Assembly: GCA_019192545.1 (NCBI GenBank)
Contig: JAHCMI010000010.1
Location: forward strand, 90,579 to 154,578
Source: Rivularia sp. MS3
Lineage (GTDB): Bacteria; Cyanobacteriota; Cyanobacteriia; Cyanobacteriales; Nostocaceae
Reading direction: 5' to 3'
Length of the DNA stretch: 64,000 nucleotides
The notes under the pieces are model-generated. The model did not search any database and was not told the DNA's origin. It saw only the letters and a program-made list of their open reading frames with translations. A program made the position numbers and the translations under genes. The stretch's first letter is position 1, and each line of letters begins with the position of its first letter. Positions 44,680-53,957 of the stretch are shown one piece after another.

Positions 44680-45930
44680 TTAAGTCAACATTAGATTCTT
44701 CTCGGCTCCGATATCATCAAGAAACCCCTCAAATAAATCAAGATCGAATTGTTCCTTTGCAACCGCTTTACCAATTAGACTTAATTCGTCGATTTTATCC
44801 ACGCAATCCATCCCCTCGACATCTTTTGGATTTATGTCAGGTAAACCAAGTTGTTGAAAGCGCTCTTTAGTAAATGAAGTCGTAAATCGGCAATAGCTAA
44901 GAAGTTTTTTATCTTGAAAGGGATTATTTTCTAGCTTTTGCTGTCCCCGTTTTCTTTGTTCGCTCATCAACTTTAGAAGCAAATTTTGCTGTAGGTTCGC
45001 ATCCTCCATTAAGTCATTGATCGCATACTTTGCCCAATCAAGATTATTGTATGTACTTGCCTTATCTAACTCAATTTCTGGAACGTTAAATCCCGTACCT
45101 ATAGACACTAAAAAGATTTTATCGCTACCGTATTCCCAACCCGTGCCAAATTCAGGAAGAATTGAGGTAAGAAACAGTTGAAAAGAAGCGTTATTGTAAG
45201 AACTAACGCCTCCATCAATGAATTCTGATGGTTTACCGTTAACATCGAAGCGATGGGGAGGAAAATACGTAGGAGCGGCACTACTAGCACGTACAATATC
45301 CCACAATGGAATATTAGGGTCTGTTTCAATTTGCAAGAATGGATTTATTGCATCTGTGTGTAAATTTGTGTTTGTCCTACAACTCTCTCTCTTGGTGTTA
45401 TTTACAAAAAAACAAGGTTTCCCAGTAGTCGCATTTTTGGTTACAACCATCAAGTTAGTTTTTAGCTCGGAAGATCCAAGAGTCAATGGATTGCCTTGAG
45501 CATCAGCAAAAGTCTGCTTTAATTGATTTTCCAGTTCTCGTCCGGTATATTTATTAAGCATTGCTTCAAGAAGCGGTTTCTTCAAAATTTCTGGAAGACA
45601 ACGACCGCATGAAACAAGCTTACGCTTCCAACCCGTTACAGAATCTAAGCTTTGCAACAACTGATTCCAAGTATGCTGCTCTTTGGTAAAAATCAGTTTA
45701 CCTTTTTGCTTGTAAATTTCTAGTAGTTCATTGGCAGACATCCCAACAGCTAACCCCGTTGCCAAGATCGATCCCGTGCTTGTACCGCAGATAAAATCAA
45801 AATAATCGCTCAGTCGCTGGCATTTAGGATTATACTTTCTTAGAGCCTCTTCCATTTTCAACAATATTTCGGCAGCAATTACGCCACGAATACCACCACC
45901 ATCAATACAAAGTAATCGTTTTACAGCCAT
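44680..45930 (-). CDS. Patatin-like phospholipase (CapV-like)
   Basis: 416 residues with the full catalytic set: oxyanion loop GGGIRG (11-16), nucleophile elbow GTSTG (Ser51) and catalytic Asp in DGG (Asp239). The order and length match bacterial patatins, including effector phospholipases of immune systems that attack the cell's own membrane lipids. No nucleotidyltransferase (CD-NTase) is adjacent, so it is not a standard CBASS effector. It lies 56 bases downstream of an intact PqqD-like gene on the same strand and is a paralog of the 59921 patatin. Soluble, no signal peptide. Confidence 0.93.
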   Translation of the reverse strand: MAVKRLLCIDGGGIRGVIAAEILLKMEEALRKYNPKCQRLSDYFDFICGTSTGSILATGLAVGMSANELLEIYKQKGKLIFTKEQHTWNQLLQSLDSVTGWKRKLVSCGRCLPEILKKPLLEAMLNKYTGRELENQLKQTFADAQGNPLTLGSSELKTNLMVVTKNATTGKPCFFVNNTKRESCRTNTNLHTDAINPFLQIETDPNIPLWDIVRASSAAPTYFPPHRFDVNGKPSEFIDGGVSSYNNASFQLFLTSILPEFGTGWEYGSDKIFLVSIGTGFNVPEIELDKASTYNNLDWAKYAINDLMEDANLQQNLLLKLMSEQRKRGQQKLENNPFQDKKLLSYCRFTTSFTKERFQQLGLPDINPKDVEGMDCVDKIDELSLIGKAVAKEQFDLDLFEGFLDDIGAEKNLMLT

Positions 45931-45986
45931 TGATTAATTGACTCCTATAACAAATGAATTAGAATTTTATTTTTTAGAGATTTTTT

Positions 45987-46277
45987 TCAATCGCAATTAA
46001 TCAACAATTCTTCTTCTACTAATTCTTCAACAAACTTAGTTACATCATGACGCAAAGTCGTTTCATCTACTAAATAAATTTCAACTAACTGCTGTATTAC
46101 CGTCTCCATATTTTCCGATTCAGTAAACAACTGCCAAAACTTAGTTCCCACAGCTTCTAAAGTGTAGTAAGACTCCGACTCGTAATGTAATATAACTATT
46201 TCCCCGTTAACTTGTGTAGAGAGAGCGTTTTCTGAGATAGATAGTTTTTGGTTAAGAATAGATGTTGTTTGATTCAT
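45987..46277 (-). CDS. PqqD-family RiPP recognition protein (lasso B1-like), intact copy
   Basis: 96 residues: MNQTTSILNQKLSISENALS, then the PqqD winged-helix core GEIVILHYESESYYTLEAVG and TKFWQLFTESENMETVIQQL with a helical end. PqqD/RRE domains bind RiPP leader peptides and present them to maturation enzymes. Its first ~20 residues are nearly identical to two truncated copies at 53878 and 56082, so this is the only complete copy in the window. It is divergent from the HPr-kinase-like gene and is followed by the patatin gene. Confidence 0.88.
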   Translation of the reverse strand: MNQTTSILNQKLSISENALSTQVNGEIVILHYESESYYTLEAVGTKFWQLFTESENMETVIQQLVEIYLVDETTLRHDVTKFVEELVEEELLINCD

Positions 46278-46282
46278 AAATA

Positions 46283-46320
46283 TGGGGAATAGGGAATGGG
46301 GAATAGGGCATTGGGCATTG
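46283..46320. repeat. STRR array between divergent pqqD-like and kinase genes
   Basis: Tandem GGGGAATA/GGGAATG units followed by two copies of GGGCATT, directly upstream of the PqqD-like start. Confidence 0.85.
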
Positions 46321-46458
46321 GAGGAACCCAGGCAATTTATATTTTGTACGATAAAATGGCTTTCGTCAAAAGTATTTAAGTGTTTTTACTTACTATAATT
46401 TATATTTGCTATATTTTTATACTCTGACGAGCTTTATAAATTGTGTTGAGTTAGTATT

Positions 46459-47490
46459 GTGGGTGCGTTTATCGGAGTTCTCACGCAGCAAGTTCCAGAA
46501 TTTGAAACTTTATTACCTTTCATGCAGTTACTAACCAAAACATCCCAATACCAAATCTACGGTATCACCGTAAGCAGCAACCAACCCCTACCAATCTTAA
46601 CTCCCGCTTCCACAGCTACTACAGCAGATATAAAAGTTCATCTCACAGAAGGTAATTTATCAAATTCAGACAACAAAATACATCCGGAAGGTTGGTATCA
46701 AAAATCCAAAGTTGATGGAATTCATTATTGTTTATTTCTCGGTGGTATTAAAGAAAAATTAGAAGTAGAAATTGCTCCGGATGGTAAGCAAATCTGGATA
46801 AACTGGGTAAATTTACCAATCGCTGAAGTTACCGCAATTTTAATCGGTTGCGTTATCGGTACAGCTTTACGGTTACAAGGAAAAATCTGTCTTCACAGCA
46901 GCGTTATTAAAGTTGATAAGTGTGCAATTGCCATTATCGGTGCAAAGGGTGCGGGTAAGTCAACTACCGCAGCAGCACTTGCAAAACAAGGCTATCCGAT
47001 TTTGGCCGATGATATTGCTGTACTTACCGACTGTGGTAACTCCTTCTTAGTTCACCCTGGTTATCCCCGTCTGCGGTTGTGGAAATCTGCGATAAATCAA
47101 CTTTACGGTGATGAAAAAGGATTATCGCGGGTATTTAGTCAGACTGATAAGCATTTTGTTCAATTAAATCAAAACCAGATAAATCAAGATAAAATATCGG
47201 CTTGGGGTTTTCACAATCAACCTTTACCTCTGGCTGCAATTTATGTTTTGGGAGAGCGTCAACAGTCTTTAGCAGCACCTAGTATAGAAACAATTATTTC
47301 CGAAATGGGTGTAATGCAGTTAATTATTAATAGATACCCCCAATCTTTGAAGTTAGAGCGGAATATGCTTGTTGATGAATTAGCTATATTGGGACGTTTG
47401 GGGGAAACTGTACCAATGCGACATTTGCACCGAGGGGATAATTTGGCTGAGTTGGGAAAGATTTGTGATGTAATTTTAGGGAGGGAATAG
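46459..47490 (+). CDS. HPr-kinase/phosphorylase-like protein of a lasso cluster (PadeK-like)
   Basis: 343 residues from GTG 46459; an ATG at 46522 (MQLLTKTSQYQIYGITVSSN) matches the family's usual start better. It carries an HprK-type P-loop GAKGAGKSTT (161-170) and the following LADDIAVL with the catalytic Asp pair. HPr-kinase homologs without sugar-phosphotransferase context are common in lasso-peptide clusters, where the paeninodin enzyme PadeK phosphorylates the C-terminal Ser of the precursor. The candidate precursor here ends in Ser. The stop codon comes from an STRR array (GGGAGGGAATAG) beginning at the gene's end, so the C-terminus may be altered. It is followed by the B2/nucleotidyltransferase gene. 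Confidence 0.86.
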   Translation: MGAFIGVLTQQVPEFETLLPFMQLLTKTSQYQIYGITVSSNQPLPILTPASTATTADIKVHLTEGNLSNSDNKIHPEGWYQKSKVDGIHYCLFLGGIKEKLEVEIAPDGKQIWINWVNLPIAEVTAILIGCVIGTALRLQGKICLHSSVIKVDKCAIAIIGAKGAGKSTTAAALAKQGYPILADDIAVLTDCGNSFLVHPGYPRLRLWKSAINQLYGDEKGLSRVFSQTDKHFVQLNQNQINQDKISAWGFHNQPLPLAAIYVLGERQQSLAAPSIETIISEMGVMQLIINRYPQSLKLERNMLVDELAILGRLGETVPMRHLHRGDNLAELGKICDVILGRE

Positions 47491-47672
47491 GGAATAGGGA
47501 ATGGGGAATAGAGAATAATTAGTAGGTTGGGTTGAACGTTAGTGTTAGCGGAGCATGTCCGTTGCCGAAGGCTATGCCCGAAGGGCTATTAGGACATAAC
47601 CTAACAACACCAAATTTTGTGTTTATTGGGTTATGCTTTACGCACATCTTACGAGTGTTTTCCTTTACGATA

Positions 47673-49337
47673 ATGACCACTATAACTTCAATAATTCAGA
47701 AAACCCGCACCTGGAGAAAATTTTCACTTTATCAACGCTACCTTTTTCTTCAAGCTTTGATATTACTTCCCTTGATTCATTTATCTTTGAATTTTTGGGG
47801 ATTCAAACGTACTTATTCTATTTTGGGGAATACAGGGAATATAGGGAATGGGGAAAATTTGATTTCTTCGCAAATTCTCACTACTGTTTCGATGGTGAAA
47901 ACAGCGGCTAAATATTACAAATGGGCTACCTGCTTGAGAAAATCCCTAGCGCTATGGTTTTTACTACGTCGTCAGGGGATAGTAACCGAATTGCAAATCG
48001 GTACGAGGTTTGAGAAAGAAGAGTTTCAAGCTCATGCTTGGATAGAATATCAAGGGTATGCTGTAGGTGAACCTTCAGGAGTAAAGCAATATTTCACAAG
48101 CTTCGAGAATCTCAATTTCTCACTACCTTCTAATCTGAGCAGCCAACTTCCTACATATCAGCCAGAAATAGAAATATTGCTCTGCTGTACTAATATTCAC
48201 ACTGACACAGCTAAATCTAAACGTTTAGAAAGATTACTGCAAAAAGATATTGATTGGAGTTATCTATTAAAACAAGCTTTTCAGCACGGAGTTTTTCTTC
48301 TGCTATATCAAAATCTAGTTAAATACTACCCCGAATCCATTCCCAAAAATATCCAACCTCAGCTACAAGCATATTGTAAAATTAAAACCGCTCGCAATCT
48401 TTTTCTGAGTCAAAAACTTTGTCAAATTCTTCAACTATTCGAGAACAATAACATCAAAGTAATTCCCTTCAAAGGTGCTGTACTCGCTGCTTCTGCTTAC
48501 CAGGATTTAACACTAAAAGAATTCTGCGATATTGATTTAATTATTAAGCAAGAAGACTTTTCCAGAGTTCAAGATATATTAACTTCTCAAGGTTATCAAG
48601 CTCGGAATCAAAAACAACCTTGGGGACAAGATTTTACTAATAAAAATGATAGCATTCATATTGATATTCACTGGCAATTAGCTCCTTCGTGTTTTCCCTA
48701 TCAAGTTGATTTTGAACAACTTTGGCAGCGTTGCGAAACCGTATCAATCTTAAATCAACAAGTAACTAATCTTAGTAGGGAAGATACGTTATTAATTCTC
48801 TGTCTACAAATCGTTAAAGATGCTCATCATCGACAAGAAAAGCTCAAGCAAGTTTACGATATAGCTCAACTGATTAACAATCAAAAATTAGATTGGGAAA
48901 CTGTAATTCAACGAGCTAGAGATTTAGGTAGTGAAAGATTATTGTTATTTGGTTTAGGTATAGCAAACAGGTTGTTGCAAGTAGAAATACCGCAAGAATT
49001 ACAGCAGAAGATAGAAAATGATTTGATAGTTAAATTATATTTAAATCAGGTAGTAAAGCATTTATTTAACCAGAACAATAAGCAAAAGAATGTATTTGGA
49101 ATATTTCAGCAAGGATTAATACAGGGATTATATGGATTTATTTTAAGGGCTTTAATGTTGCTGGATAATTATAAGTTGATAGGGAAGCATAATAGATATT
49201 TATTTGGGCATTTAATTAGTTATATATTCAAACCAAATTCAAATGATTTAAAATATGTTTCGCTTCCTGGATTCTTATATATTTTATATTATTTAGTTAG
49301 ACCAATACGTTTGGGTTTAAAGTTTTTGAATCCGTAA
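47673..49337 (+). CDS. Lasso-peptide B2 protease fused to an uncharacterised nucleotidyltransferase (NTP_transf_5)
   Basis: 554 residues from ATG 47673; a TTG at 47532 would add a repeat-derived extension. Residues 1-~145 are a B2 transglutaminase-like protease that removes the leader: a hydrophobic helix, then Cys87 in WATCLRKSLALWFLLRRQGI, His121 in FQAHAWIEYQG, and an acidic residue at 133. Residues ~180-554 match the NTP_transf_5 family (VIPFKGAVLAASAYQDLTLK, FCDIDLII, IDIHWQLAP) found in kinase-containing lasso clusters (PadeN-like), where such enzymes are thought to extend the phosphate added by the kinase. An STRR array lies in frame inside the protease part (about residues 50-63). Confidence 0.85.
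   Translation: MTTITSIIQKTRTWRKFSLYQRYLFLQALILLPLIHLSLNFWGFKRTYSILGNTGNIGNGENLISSQILTTVSMVKTAAKYYKWATCLRKSLALWFLLRRQGIVTELQIGTRFEKEEFQAHAWIEYQGYAVGEPSGVKQYFTSFENLNFSLPSNLSSQLPTYQPEIEILLCCTNIHTDTAKSKRLERLLQKDIDWSYLLKQAFQHGVFLLLYQNLVKYYPESIPKNIQPQLQAYCKIKTARNLFLSQKLCQILQLFENNNIKVIPFKGAVLAASAYQDLTLKEFCDIDLIIKQEDFSRVQDILTSQGYQARNQKQPWGQDFTNKNDSIHIDIHWQLAPSCFPYQVDFEQLWQRCETVSILNQQVTNLSREDTLLILCLQIVKDAHHRQEKLKQVYDIAQLINNQKLDWETVIQRARDLGSERLLLFGLGIANRLLQVEIPQELQQKIENDLIVKLYLNQVVKHLFNQNNKQKNVFGIFQQGLIQGLYGFILRALMLLDNYKLIGKHNRYLFGHLISYIFKPNSNDLKYVSLPGFLYILYYLVRPIRLGLKFLNP
47824..47856 (+). repeat. STRR array inside the B2 coding region
   Basis: GGGGAATACAGGGAATA and further heptamer-like units encode LGNTGNIGNGEN between YSI and the following SSQIL. 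The reading frame is kept. Relatives usually have a shorter, different linker here (from memory). Confidence 0.75.
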
Positions 49338-49370
49338 TTATTGAAATAACCAGGGAATGCAATTAAGAGG

Positions 49371-49433
49371 CTGAAAGCGAAAGTCATCTTAAGACGACTG
49401 TGTAATTTTTTCAGTCTACTTTAGTAGACTTTC
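49371..49433. terminator. Bidirectional terminator-like hairpin
   Basis: GCGAAAGTC at about 49377 and its complement GACTTTCGC near 49425 enclose two smaller stems (AGTCTACTTTAGTAGACT). It lies between the converging B2 gene and the 49469 gene. Similar hairpins occur as dispersed cyanobacterial repeats. Confidence 0.6.
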
Positions 49434-49468
49434 GCTATTAACGGGGGGTTTGCAACCTCCTGCGAAGT

Positions 49469-49867
49469 TTACCAAGCCCGATTACTTTGACTATTTCCAA
49501 CAGCTTCTACTTGTTGGTTAAGATTGCTCAAAAATGTATTAGATTGTTGCAGCAAATTATTAAACTCTACACAACCTTCACCAGCGTTACAACTGCGATA
49601 AGCATCTCTTAATTGCTGTGAAAGTTCTTCAGCTTGCGCTACAGTTTCTTGACTAATTCCATTTCTTTTAAAACTAGCAACGGGATTATTAAAAACATTA
49701 TTTCCCGAAACATCTGATTGATTATTTACGGGAACGGGATTATTAAATACATTATTTCCCGTCACATCTGATTGATTATTTTGAGCATGAGCGGGAATAG
49801 AAATTAATCCACTTGCAGCTACAAATGTACCTGCAATTAAATTAAATAGTATATTCTTTTTCATCAA
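49469..49867 (-). CDS. Small secreted protein with a duplicated Asn-rich motif
   Basis: 132 residues with a clear signal peptide (MKKNILFNLIAGTFVAASGL, cleavage after AHA). The mature part has two copies of NNQSDVxGNNVFNNPV, then a helical region and two Cys (SCNAGEGC) that could form a disulfide. No known domain. It lies between the B2 and OMP-like genes and may be unrelated to the lasso cluster. STRR arrays flank its upstream region (49898-49923 and 50063-50095, inverted). Confidence 0.7.
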   Translation of the reverse strand: MMKKNILFNLIAGTFVAASGLISIPAHAQNNQSDVTGNNVFNNPVPVNNQSDVSGNNVFNNPVASFKRNGISQETVAQAEELSQQLRDAYRSCNAGEGCVEFNNLLQQSNTFLSNLNQQVEAVGNSQSNRAW

Positions 49868-49897
49868 GTTCTTATCCTTTTAAGTGGTGTTAATGCA

Positions 49898-50095
49898 AAG
49901 GGAATAGGGAATAGGGAATAGAGAGTATAGTAAAATAACTTTTATATCCTGCGAATATGCTACGCTGTCCAAAATCTGCTCCGAAATCCTATTATATCGC
50001 TTAATGAGTATAGAGTTATGCACTCAGTATCACCGAGCAGTTAACAGTTAATTTAATATTCCTCATTCCCCATTCCCTATTCCCTATTCCATATT
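49898..50095. repeat. Inverted pair of STRR arrays
   Basis: GGGAATA units at 49898-49923 and complementary TTCCCTA/TTCCCCA units at 50063-50095 flank about 140 bases. In RNA they could pair into one long stem. They separate two same-strand genes. Confidence 0.75.
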
Positions 50096-50099
50096 TTCC

Positions 50100-51356
50100 T
50101 TAAAATTTAAACGAAAAGCCAGTACCCACAACAAATCTCGTACCATCACCAGCACCAGTTATATCCCGTAAAGCTGGGGTAATAACTAAAGGAATATCGG
50201 GGAATGGTGCCACGCTGACTCCTACACCTAAATCTTGTCCAGTCCATTCGGCTATGATGCTGGCTGATTTAACCGCTCGAACTGCAACACTACCAAATAC
50301 GCTTATTTCATCATCACCGTCAAATACCGCTTCTTCAGTCCGAAATTGTCCCCCACCGACACCAAGAGTCACAGCAACTCGGCTAAAGGGTGAGTCGAGT
50401 TTTTCCTGAGTGCGGATAATTTTGGTAGCAACTCCATATAGCGATTGTTCAAAGTTGTTTTCGTCTCCAATATTGAGAAAACCATTCCAACCAACTGCTA
50501 CACCCCAATCACCCGGTAACTGACGATGTACTTTGACGTTAAAACCACCGCTACCAAAATCTCGGTTGCGTCCGAAACTAGCTAAGGTGTAAGAAAGTTC
50601 CACACCTACGGATTTTCGAGAATCTCCCAAACCAACACCGAAACCCAATCCGAAATCATCAATGTCAGAAAAACGACCTCTTTCTTGATAGCTAGCGCTG
50701 ACAAAACCAGTATTGCGATCGCCACCGAAACCTGTGGGAACATAAATGCTGAAACCCGGTGAGTAAAAGAATGAGGGAATTTCAATATCTTTTACTGCAT
50801 CTAGCTGGTTAATGATATTTTCTACATCTTGTGGGGATGCACTTTGTGCTTGAATTAACGGATTACCCGTTGATTTTATTTCAATGTTTTCTCGGTTGAT
50901 ATCTGTAAGATTATTCGTTGCTAAAAATTCCGGTTCTGAGATATTTTGATTTTCAGAATTAGAAGGATAGCTTTTGTTAGATTTTACAACTAGTTTATTC
51001 ACAACCCGTAACGTATTTTGTTTTGAATTCAAAACAGATAATAGTTGATTGTAACGCTTAGCAGCTTTCAGTCGTTGAATAAGACTAGTATTTTGATGAT
51101 TTTTGGATAATCCCTCAAAATCAGAATTATTCATCAGATTATTATTGTCTGATAACTCTTTTCTCAGAGACTTTTTATTTTGAGATAAAACATCAGTGTT
51201 TAACTTTAGAGTTTCTAAAGTATCAATATTTTCTTTAAATTCCGTAGCCTGAACTGGATTAATTTGAGCAACTGCTGTAACAGCAAATGCAACAGTTGGA
51301 ATAAACAAGAATTTTCGATATTGTAAAAAATAATTTAGCTGATTTATAGGAATCAC
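50100..51356 (-). CDS. Probable outer-membrane or secreted beta-rich protein
   Basis: 418 residues. The N-terminus has an extended signal-like region (FLFIPTVAFAVTAVAQINPV ... VQA). Residues ~35-190 are low-complexity, Asn/Ser-rich. From ~200 the sequence shows amphipathic beta strands rich in Gly and aromatics (GFSIYVPTGFGGDRNTGFVS, LGFGVGLGDSRKSVGVELSY) and ends in Phe (VVGTGFSFKF), a hallmark of outer-membrane beta barrels. I do not recognise the family. It sits between the lasso B2 and cyclase genes on the opposite strand. Confidence 0.65.
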   Translation of the reverse strand: MIPINQLNYFLQYRKFLFIPTVAFAVTAVAQINPVQATEFKENIDTLETLKLNTDVLSQNKKSLRKELSDNNNLMNNSDFEGLSKNHQNTSLIQRLKAAKRYNQLLSVLNSKQNTLRVVNKLVVKSNKSYPSNSENQNISEPEFLATNNLTDINRENIEIKSTGNPLIQAQSASPQDVENIINQLDAVKDIEIPSFFYSPGFSIYVPTGFGGDRNTGFVSASYQERGRFSDIDDFGLGFGVGLGDSRKSVGVELSYTLASFGRNRDFGSGGFNVKVHRQLPGDWGVAVGWNGFLNIGDENNFEQSLYGVATKIIRTQEKLDSPFSRVAVTLGVGGGQFRTEEAVFDGDDEISVFGSVAVRAVKSASIIAEWTGQDLGVGVSVAPFPDIPLVITPALRDITGAGDGTRFVVGTGFSFKF

Positions 51357-51863
51357 TGTATCTTACTTATAAAGGCGGAAGGTACGATTTTATATCTCTT
51401 AGTATGAGATATGATTAAACTTATACAGTTATGGCTTGGATATCCAGAAATATCAACTTTTATCTAGGGAATGGGAATTAACCTCACCTCTTCTCCTCTA
51501 CTTATTTTGATAGGAAATAACCTCACCCCTTCCCCTCTCCTTATTAAAGAGAGGGGTATAATACTTTCAATTTATGAGTTTTTCCGGTTAAAGGCTTTTT
51601 TCTGGGGAAAACTGCTGTAGTATTCGCTTCTGTTTAATTAAAAGCTTAATCAATAATTCGCCAACTTCAGTAAAAACAGTTATAACAGAAAGCGCATATA
51701 TAACAATTGCGACGACAAAACTAATTTGATTTATATCGATTTAACTTGTTGCGTAAAAATCATAATATAGATATTTTCTACCTATTCCCTCTCTTGGAAA
51801 GTTGTTCTTGGGGGAGACCCCCAAGACCGCACTTTCCGCTATTCCCTTCTAAAAAAAGATTCT
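51357..51863. other. Intergenic region with dispersed repeats
   Basis: It holds a tandem pair (TAACCTCACCTCTTCTCCTC near 51480 and TAACCTCACCCCTTCCCCTC near 51529) and a strong hairpin at 51796-51841: GGAAAGT...ACTTTCC around CTTGGGGG-AGA-CCCCCAAG. The hairpin lies about 20 bases upstream of the cyclase ATG, where it could reduce translation or end upstream transcripts. No gene seen. Confidence 0.55.
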
Positions 51864-53750
51864 ATGAGCGGTATTATCAGTCTTATTAATCTCAACAGCC
51901 AACCCGTTAACCAATCTCTCCTCCGTGGAATGACCAACTATATGGAATTTCGCGGTTCCGATGCTCGTCAAACATGGCATAAAGATAACATCGGATTTGG
52001 ACTTACTTTGTTGCGGACAACCACAGAGCAGGAGGCAGAAAGACAACCTTTTACCCTCGACGAGCGAGTATGGATTGCTGCCGATGTCCGGTTAGATGGA
52101 CGCAAAGAGTTAGTTGTGGCTTTACAAGCAAGGGGTAGGGTTATCGATGAAGATAGACCTGATGTGGAGTTACTTTTACACGCTTATCACGTCTGGGATA
52201 ACGCTTGTGTGGAGCATTTGCAGGGAGATTTTGTTTTTATTATCTGGGATGAAAGACAGCAAAAACTATTTTGCGGACGCGACCATTTTGGGATTTTACC
52301 GTTTTACTATGCCCAGGTAAACAATACTTTGATTTGCAGCAATACTCTCAACTGTATTCGCCTGCATCCTCAAGTATCGACAAATTTAGATCGGCAAGCG
52401 GTAGGGGATTTCCTCACGAGGGGAATGAATATGGAATGGGATACGACTATCTTTAAAGATATAAAAAGGCTTCCCCCAGCCCATACTTTGACTTGGCAAG
52501 CCCGACAATCAAACCCACAAGAATTAACTATACAGAAATACTGGCAATTACCCCGCACTCAACCTTTAATCTTCTATAAGAAACCCCAGGAATATGTAGA
52601 GCATTTTTCGGAACTGTTCGAGCAAGCAGTGAGCGATAGATTGCGGACAAATCGCATTGCTACCCATATCAGCGGAGGGATGGATTCTACCAGTATTGCG
52701 GCAATGGCAAATAAGGTACTCTCAGAAAGAGGGGAAACCTACGATTTTCAGGCATTTACCGGACGCGATCGCCTAATGATGCCAGAGGAAGATTCCTTTG
52801 CCAGCATGGTAGCTCATTATATTGGTATTCCCTTAAATGAAATCAACGCTGAAGGTAAATTTTGCAACGCACCAACAGTAAAACTTCAAACCCCATTACC
52901 TGAACCTAATGGTATTCCCGGACGCAATGCGGGTGATGAATTAACTAGACGCTGTGCAGACCATGCACGGGTGGTATTAACCGGATTTGGTGGCGACCCC
53001 GGTTTGCGATTTGGCGAATTCGACTTCTTTGTGTGGTGGAAACACGGTTTACGTCGGGAGATATTCCAGGTGTTGGCACATCATTTACGAACCAATCGCT
53101 CTGCGAAATTATACTTACGACAAGGTAGAGCTTATTGGCGAAAAATTACTAAGCAAAAAGTTAAATTTCCGACTTGGTTTAATGATGATTTCGTCAAGCA
53201 ATTGGATTTACAGCAACGATACGAGCAAATTAACGCTGAATGCATAGATTATGTTGCTCGCTACGGAATGGCTAATACTCCATTCTGGTCAAACATCTTT
53301 GAACAAGCTGACCCCGGTTCTACGGGAATTCCTATCAAACATTATTATCCCTTCTTCGATTTGCGCTTGGTTAACTTTATGGTGTCAATTCCCCCGATTC
53401 CTTGGTTGGTTAATAAAAATATTTTGCGCTATTCGATGAAAGGTAAATTACCAGAAGCTATTCGTACACGTCCGAAAATTGTCTTTAAAGCACCGGAAGA
53501 GTATGTTCGGGGAATGCGTGAAAGTGTCGGGTTATGGGCTGGTGATTTGTTGAGGAATACTCCTGGTTTGTCAGATTATGTAAATATTGATGAATTGTTG
53601 GATTGTTTGGAGTCTGAGGAAATTGATACCCAGAAATTGATGGGGTTAGAGAAAAGTTTAACGGTTGCTTATTGGTTGCAGAGTTTGCAAGAAGATACCC
53701 GGTTTGATGGTGTTGATAAAGTTGATAGGGTTCTTTGTGGGGTGGGTTGA
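51864..53750 (+). CDS. Asparagine synthetase-like lasso cyclase (McjC/lasso C-like)
   Basis: 628 residues. The N-terminal half is a degenerate class II glutaminase domain: it starts MSGIISLINLN, with Ser instead of the catalytic Cys2, so it should not use glutamine. The C-terminal half is an ATP-binding amidotransferase domain with the PP-loop SGGMDS (near 270) and a C-terminal substrate region (YYPFFDLRLVNFMVSIP, PKIVFKAPEEYV). Cys2 loss plus an intact PP-loop is typical of enzymes that adenylate an Asp/Glu side chain and close the lasso ring. It is followed by a truncated pqqD-like gene, the normal C-B1 order of lasso clusters. Confidence 0.87.
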   Translation: MSGIISLINLNSQPVNQSLLRGMTNYMEFRGSDARQTWHKDNIGFGLTLLRTTTEQEAERQPFTLDERVWIAADVRLDGRKELVVALQARGRVIDEDRPDVELLLHAYHVWDNACVEHLQGDFVFIIWDERQQKLFCGRDHFGILPFYYAQVNNTLICSNTLNCIRLHPQVSTNLDRQAVGDFLTRGMNMEWDTTIFKDIKRLPPAHTLTWQARQSNPQELTIQKYWQLPRTQPLIFYKKPQEYVEHFSELFEQAVSDRLRTNRIATHISGGMDSTSIAAMANKVLSERGETYDFQAFTGRDRLMMPEEDSFASMVAHYIGIPLNEINAEGKFCNAPTVKLQTPLPEPNGIPGRNAGDELTRRCADHARVVLTGFGGDPGLRFGEFDFFVWWKHGLRREIFQVLAHHLRTNRSAKLYLRQGRAYWRKITKQKVKFPTWFNDDFVKQLDLQQRYEQINAECIDYVARYGMANTPFWSNIFEQADPGSTGIPIKHYYPFFDLRLVNFMVSIPPIPWLVNKNILRYSMKGKLPEAIRTRPKIVFKAPEEYVRGMRESVGLWAGDLLRNTPGLSDYVNIDELLDCLESEEIDTQKLMGLEKSLTVAYWLQSLQEDTRFDGVDKVDRVLCGVG

Positions 53751-53877
53751 TGCAATATGGTGGGTGAATAAAACCCGTCGGGGGTTGCAAACCCCCGTCT
53801 CATAGCAGAAGTCCTATAAATAGGACTGGGGACAAATTCATCAACATTAATGGAATAAAGCACAATTCCCTAACATC

Positions 53878-53957
53878 ATGAATCAAACAACATCTATTCT
53901 CAACCAAAAATTATCCATTCCAGAAAATATTATCGCGCAAGAGCTTACCGGCGAGAT
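53878..53957 (+). pseudogene. PqqD-family gene cut by an insertion sequence (left copy)
   Basis: From ATG 53878 it reads MNQTTSILNQKLSIPENIIA, then QELTGE, and then enters the left end of the IS element. Its position 127 bases after the cyclase suggests it was the cluster's own B1. The upstream gap contains two hairpins (GGGGGTTGCAAACCCCC near 53783; AGTCCTATAAATAGGACT near 53811). Confidence 0.85.
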
